A DNA stretch of 9,758 bases, from the NCBI GenBank assembly GCA_011046315.1, contig DSAU01000135.1, positions 1 through 9,758 on the forward strand, written 5' to 3'. Below are positions 6,945-9,758 of this stretch, piece after piece. The translations under genes were made by a program, and so were the position numbers. Origin of the DNA: a bacterium. Its GTDB lineage: Bacteria > Zhuqueibacterota > Zhuqueibacteria > Thermofontimicrobiales > Thermofontimicrobiaceae. Below the pieces are notes generated by a model. The model was not told the DNA's origin and searched no databases. It saw nothing but the letters and a program-made list of their open reading frames with translations. Every line of letters starts with the position of its first letter. Within the stretch, counting starts at the first letter, position 1.

Positions 6945-8369
6945 ATGAAAATAAACTATAGCTCACCCATACGCGGCGGAATAGTCCTATTTTTTCTAAC
7001 AGTAAGCCAGTTGAATGGACAGGAGCCTGATTTGGCAGATGGTTGGAAGGCTCCTGATACAACCAAAACAAAACAAATCTATTCAATCAATCAAGAGTTG
7101 CTTTCAGCATCTCCACCAAAAAATTATCTTCTCGCCGCGGTGGAAACTGTTGGAGTGAACATGCTGGTTTGGAGTTATGATAGATACATAAAGCATGAAG
7201 CCTGGGCTAATATTAGTTTTCAGTCCTTCAAAAATAATCTTCGTCATGGGTTTGTTTGGGATTCTGATGGATTTGCGACCAACCAGTTTTTTCATCCGTA
7301 CAGCGGTGCGCTCTCGTTTACATCTGGCAGAGCCAACGGCATTGGATTCTGGCAATCTCTCATATACTCATTCTCTGGAAGCCTGATGTGGGAACTGGCA
7401 ATGGAGAACGAATATCCATCTGCTAACGACATCATAACGACTCCATCGAGCGGGATCGTTCTTGGCGAAATTTCTTATCGAATATCATCTTTGTTTCTGG
7501 ATGAAAGTGCCGTTGGACTGGATCGGGCATGGCGGGAGTTGACAGCAGCATTACTTTGTCCGATGCATGGTTTCAACAGACTACTCAAGGGTAACACCTG
7601 GAAAGCTGGACCAAAACCAAATAGGGGTAATTATTCACCAGTTTTTTCATTCGGCGTAAATGGCGTATTCCTGAATAATCGTTTTACTGAAAAACAGCGC
7701 TTCAATTTCTGGAAATTAAATTTAGAATACGGTGATGTTCTGGCGACAGCAAAATCCAGCAAGCCATTTGATTATTTTACATTGAATGCTGGATTGAGCT
7801 ATTCCCGGACCAACAGCATCATTGAGATTTACGGCACGGGAATGTTATGGGGGAAAAATTTATCAATGTCATTTGATCGATGGAGTTTGATAGGCATATT
7901 TAAAAATTTTGATATTCTGTATAATGAGACTTACAAAATCTCTGCCAGCAGTATCGGCAGTGGTGTAATGATAAGCTCACCAATATCGGAAAAAACCAGG
8001 TTGAACAATATTGTGATTTTATCAGGCATCATTCTTGGTGGTGTTAATTCCATCGATACGGCTATTAAAAATGAGCGGGATTATAATATCGGGCATGGCG
8101 CGAACGGTAAAATTGAATCCACTCTTTCGATTATCAATTTTGGTAAATTTTATTTTCGATTTAATGGCTATTGGCTCCATACTTTTGTCGGAATAGTAGG
8201 AGATGAGCTGATCGGCATCATGACGGTTGGAAGTCAATTAAAAATAATTGGTCCAGTGTCATTAGCTATTGAATACATCAATTATGATCGACACGGCGAA
8301 TACGTCGATTATCCTTCTGTGAGAAAAAACAATTTTGCTTTGAGAACATACTTGAGTTATGAGTTTTAA
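6945..8369 (+). CDS. DUF3943-family predicted outer-membrane protein
   Basis: The 474-residue protein has a signal peptide (about 1-25, cleavage near LNG/QE) and a terminal SYEF typical of outer-membrane barrels. The DUF3943 core spans about residues 60-185, with the recognisable blocks WDSDGFATNQFFHPYSG (105-121), GRANG (128-132), SGSLMWE (144-150), EYPSANDIITTP (156-167) and GIVLGEISYRIS (170-181). The segment after about 220 is built of alternating strands and is less conserved. The family has no known function that I recall; its conserved His, Glu, Asn, Asp and Arg positions could form an active or binding site. AAAAGAGAGAG (6926-6936) lies eight bases before ATG. It follows the patatin gene by 131 bases without a clear terminator, so partial read-through is possible. 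The gene is AT-rich, similar to the pyrophosphokinase gene. Confidence 0.82.
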   Translation: MKINYSSPIRGGIVLFFLTVSQLNGQEPDLADGWKAPDTTKTKQIYSINQELLSASPPKNYLLAAVETVGVNMLVWSYDRYIKHEAWANISFQSFKNNLRHGFVWDSDGFATNQFFHPYSGALSFTSGRANGIGFWQSLIYSFSGSLMWELAMENEYPSANDIITTPSSGIVLGEISYRISSLFLDESAVGLDRAWRELTAALLCPMHGFNRLLKGNTWKAGPKPNRGNYSPVFSFGVNGVFLNNRFTEKQRFNFWKLNLEYGDVLATAKSSKPFDYFTLNAGLSYSRTNSIIEIYGTGMLWGKNLSMSFDRWSLIGIFKNFDILYNETYKISASSIGSGVMISSPISEKTRLNNIVILSGIILGGVNSIDTAIKNERDYNIGHGANGKIESTLSIINFGKFYFRFNGYWLHTFVGIVGDELIGIMTVGSQLKIIGPVSLAIEYINYDRHGEYVDYPSVRKNNFALRTYLSYEF

Positions 8370-8430
8370 TGGCACAGATTTCAAAGCCATATTTCGCTCC
8401 GGTCAAAACAAGACGAAGAGGAGCTTTTGA

Positions 8431-8463
8431 AATTCTTCCTTTGAAGGGAGGCAAGGGAGAATA
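8431..8463 (+). repeat. Possible degenerate copy of a dispersed intergenic repeat
   Basis: Purine/pyrimidine-asymmetric sequence with CTTCCTTTGAAGGGAGG at 8436-8452 followed by CAAGGGAGAAT. It contains a short inverted repeat (CCTT/AAGG around TG), and TTCTTCC (8434-8440) could also pair with GGGAGAA (8455-8461) with one G-T wobble. It resembles the CCCTTTGAAGGGGG(C)AAGGGGG-type sequences often scattered between genes in environmental genomes; that comparison is from memory. It lies in the 173-base gap before the DUF3187 gene. Confidence 0.35.
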
Positions 8464-8531
8464 TAAAGAAAACTAAAGTTGAGCTAATTGTTGCTTTGCC
8501 CTGTGATCGGTTTCAATTTTATAAAACCCCT

Positions 8532-8548
8532 GGAGGTGCGCTATGATG
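8532..8548 (+). promoter_or_regulatory. Strong Shine-Dalgarno serving two adjacent ATG codons
   Basis: GGAGG at 8532-8536 is the best ribosome site in the window and is followed by ATGATG. The first ATG (8543) has a 6-base spacer and the second (8546) a 9-base spacer; both are workable, so the N-terminus may be one residue shorter than annotated. A weak GGTTT/AAACC stem (8509-8513 with 8524-8528) lies just upstream. Confidence 0.6.
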
Positions 8549-9580
8549 AAAGTCAGTATTAACATGACTAAATTTAAAATTGCTGTTTTAGCCATCCTGA
8601 TTGTTGTTGCTTTTCTGGCAATGCCCCGATTCATTTTCAGTCAAACTTATCCGGCTCATGGTTTCGGTTTTATCCCGCTACGCAGTCAATCGCCAATCCA
8701 ACAATTACGTTTTGGCATTCAGCATCATCCGCCGTGGACGGTTCCCAAAGGAAAGTGGGCGCTTCAGTTGCAGCATACCTGGAAGAATGTGTGGCTTCAT
8801 CATCAGGATTTATTCCGTATCGATGGGGAAATTCATGAGACGGTCTTACGCAGTGCTTACGGTTTAAATAAGCGCCTGGAAGTGATGGTAGAACTGCCCG
8901 TGCGTTACCTCTCTGGCGGTATTCTGGATGGATTTATCGAAGCCTTTCACAATACATTTGGCTTTGGTCAGGCAGCCAGAGACCAGTTCTCGCGTGACCA
9001 ATTTGCGGTGGAAATCCATCATCCCGATCAGGATGAAAAAGTCTATCGCATCGGCTCCGAAAAAGCCGGGTGGCAGGTTGGAAATATGGTAACATCCTTC
9101 AGTTACCTGCTGGTGAATAATGAACGAAACAATTTCCGAGCGCTGGTAACTGGCAATCTGAAACTGCCAACCGGGAGCCAAACCGAATTATTCGGCAGTC
9201 AGGGAGTAGATTTCGGATTATCTGTTGGGATTTGCTATAACATTGGGAATATTTATCCTTATTTGAATGGTGGAATGGTTTACTACAGTGATGATTCAGT
9301 TTTGGGCATGAAGCTCCGTCAATGGCATGCCACCATGCTTATCGCCTTCGAATATCATAACCAGAACAGCAATCATTCCTGGATATTGCAGGGACTGGTG
9401 GAAAGCGGTGTGGCTGAAAATTTTGACCAATTTTCCCAGAGAACATCGGAGTTGCTTATTGGTTACAAACATCGTTACCAGTCGGGATTGGTTTTCGAAA
9501 TTGGAATTTTGGAGAACTTGTTTTATTTCGATAATAGTCCTGATGTGGCTTTTCATGTGGGACTTGTAAAGTTTATTTAA
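8543..9580 (+). CDS. DUF3187-family predicted outer-membrane protein
   Basis: The 345-residue protein has a hydrophobic N-terminal segment (about 11-28) read as a signal peptide, with cleavage near IFS/QT (33). The family signature is clear: GFGFIPLRSQSP (40-51) at the mature N-terminus, GLNKRLEVMVELPVRYLSGG (107-126), ILDGFIEAFHNTFGF (127-141), and ARDQFSRDQFAVEI (145-158). The rest is beta-strand-rich with Gly/aromatic alternation, as in an outer-membrane barrel. It ends in VKFI, with Phe second to last. The family is of unknown function; a lipid or porin-like role is only a guess. The 173-base upstream gap and strong ribosome site suggest its own transcription unit. The base composition is closer to the exporter operon than to the preceding DUF3943 gene. 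Confidence 0.8.
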   Translation: MMKVSINMTKFKIAVLAILIVVAFLAMPRFIFSQTYPAHGFGFIPLRSQSPIQQLRFGIQHHPPWTVPKGKWALQLQHTWKNVWLHHQDLFRIDGEIHETVLRSAYGLNKRLEVMVELPVRYLSGGILDGFIEAFHNTFGFGQAARDQFSRDQFAVEIHHPDQDEKVYRIGSEKAGWQVGNMVTSFSYLLVNNERNNFRALVTGNLKLPTGSQTELFGSQGVDFGLSVGICYNIGNIYPYLNGGMVYYSDDSVLGMKLRQWHATMLIAFEYHNQNSNHSWILQGLVESGVAENFDQFSQRTSELLIGYKHRYQSGLVFEIGILENLFYFDNSPDVAFHVGLVKFI

Positions 9581-9585
9581 AAGGA

Positions 9586-9599
9586 TTGACTTTAGTCAA
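9586..9599. repeat. Inverted repeat right after the DUF3187 gene
   Basis: TTGACT and AGTCAA are perfect 6-base arms around TT, five bases after the stop codon. No T-run follows, so terminator function is doubtful. The GACTTTAGTC core resembles short palindromic elements scattered between genes in some environmental genomes (recalled, not searched). Confidence 0.45.
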
Positions 9600-9697
9600 G
9601 CATTAATTGAAAATTGATCGAAAATGTGCTTGTTTCAGAACGATCACTGCCTATTGTTACTGTAAAAAGGTAAAACCTCACTTACTGGTGGAATTTG

Positions 9698-9715
9698 AAA
9701 CTGCTGAAGCAGTTT
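9698..9715. repeat. Inverted repeat with GA centre
   Basis: AAACTGCT (9698-9705) and AGCAGTTT (9708-9715) are perfect 8-base arms around GA. As RNA this would form a stem capped by a C(UGAA)G tetraloop. A CTTTTTC stretch lies nine to fifteen bases downstream, too far for a standard terminator. Confidence 0.45.
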
Positions 9716-9742
9716 ATAAATTGCTTTTTCTGTTCAGCTATA

Positions 9743-9758
9743 CCATGATGAATCATGG
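9743..9758. repeat. Inverted repeat at the right window edge
   Basis: CCATGAT (9743-9749) and ATCATGG (9752-9758) are perfect 7-base arms around GA. The window ends at the last paired base, so the arms may be longer than seen. The flanking stretch 9600-9758 has an open forward frame from 9607 but no ATG until 9736 and no recognisable ribosome site or protein motif, so no gene is called there. Confidence 0.4.

Noticed and set aside
8496..8525. Sigma70-like boxes TTGCCC and TATAAA 18 bases apart before the DUF3187 gene
   Set aside because: Transcription would begin at about the ribosome site, leaving almost no leader, and the -35 box matches poorly.
9607..9758. Open forward frame running off the right edge
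   Set aside because: No ATG before 9736, no ribosome site before the GTG at 9688, a Cys-rich unconvincing translation, and no family motif; about 50 codons can stay open by chance.

Overview
The window is a one-directional (+ strand) stretch of a Gram-negative genome given over almost entirely to the cell envelope. Seven genes are supported. Moderate GC, AAGGAG-like ribosome sites and the mix of families (MMPL/LolA-like/DUF1302-like operon, patatin fused to an Omp85 barrel, DUF3943, DUF3187) suggest an environmental bacterium of the broad FCB/Calditrichota/KSB1-like kind. That placement is inferred from gene content only and is not firm; no marker gene is present.

Region 1 (2-3396) is an operon with three members: the C-terminal half of an MMPL/RND-family exporter (cut by the left window edge), a periplasmic LolA-like lipoprotein-sorting homologue, and an outer-membrane beta-barrel with DUF1302-type motifs. 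The last two genes are one base apart. Together they cover inner membrane, periplasm and outer membrane, as expected of a system that moves a lipid or other hydrophobic cargo outward. A GC-rich hairpin lies between the exporter and the LolA-like gene, and a terminator-like hairpin (3412-3444) closes the operon.

Region 2 (3517-6813) pairs a single-domain RelA/SpoT-type nucleotide pyrophosphokinase, which has a long C-terminal extension of unknown fold, with a PlpD-like secreted patatin phospholipase carrying a POTRA domain and an Omp85 barrel. They are 21 bases apart and probably cotranscribed. This is the most unusual arrangement in the window: a cytoplasmic alarmone-type enzyme in one transcript with a surface lipase. 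An A8 run lies just past the synthetase domain, and slippage there in either direction would remove the C-terminal extension.

Region 3 (6945-9580) holds two more predicted outer-membrane proteins, one DUF3943 and one DUF3187, each with its own upstream gap (131 and 173 bases) and therefore possibly transcribed separately. The gap before the DUF3187 gene contains what looks like a degenerate copy of a dispersed intergenic repeat. The last 178 bases hold three short inverted repeats with 2-base centres and no supportable gene.

No RNA gene, CRISPR array, insertion sequence, integrase, attachment site or origin was seen. Four of the seven genes encode predicted outer-membrane barrels, and two more are membrane or periplasmic. 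The locus reads as an envelope/outer-membrane-lipid neighbourhood with one signalling enzyme embedded in it.
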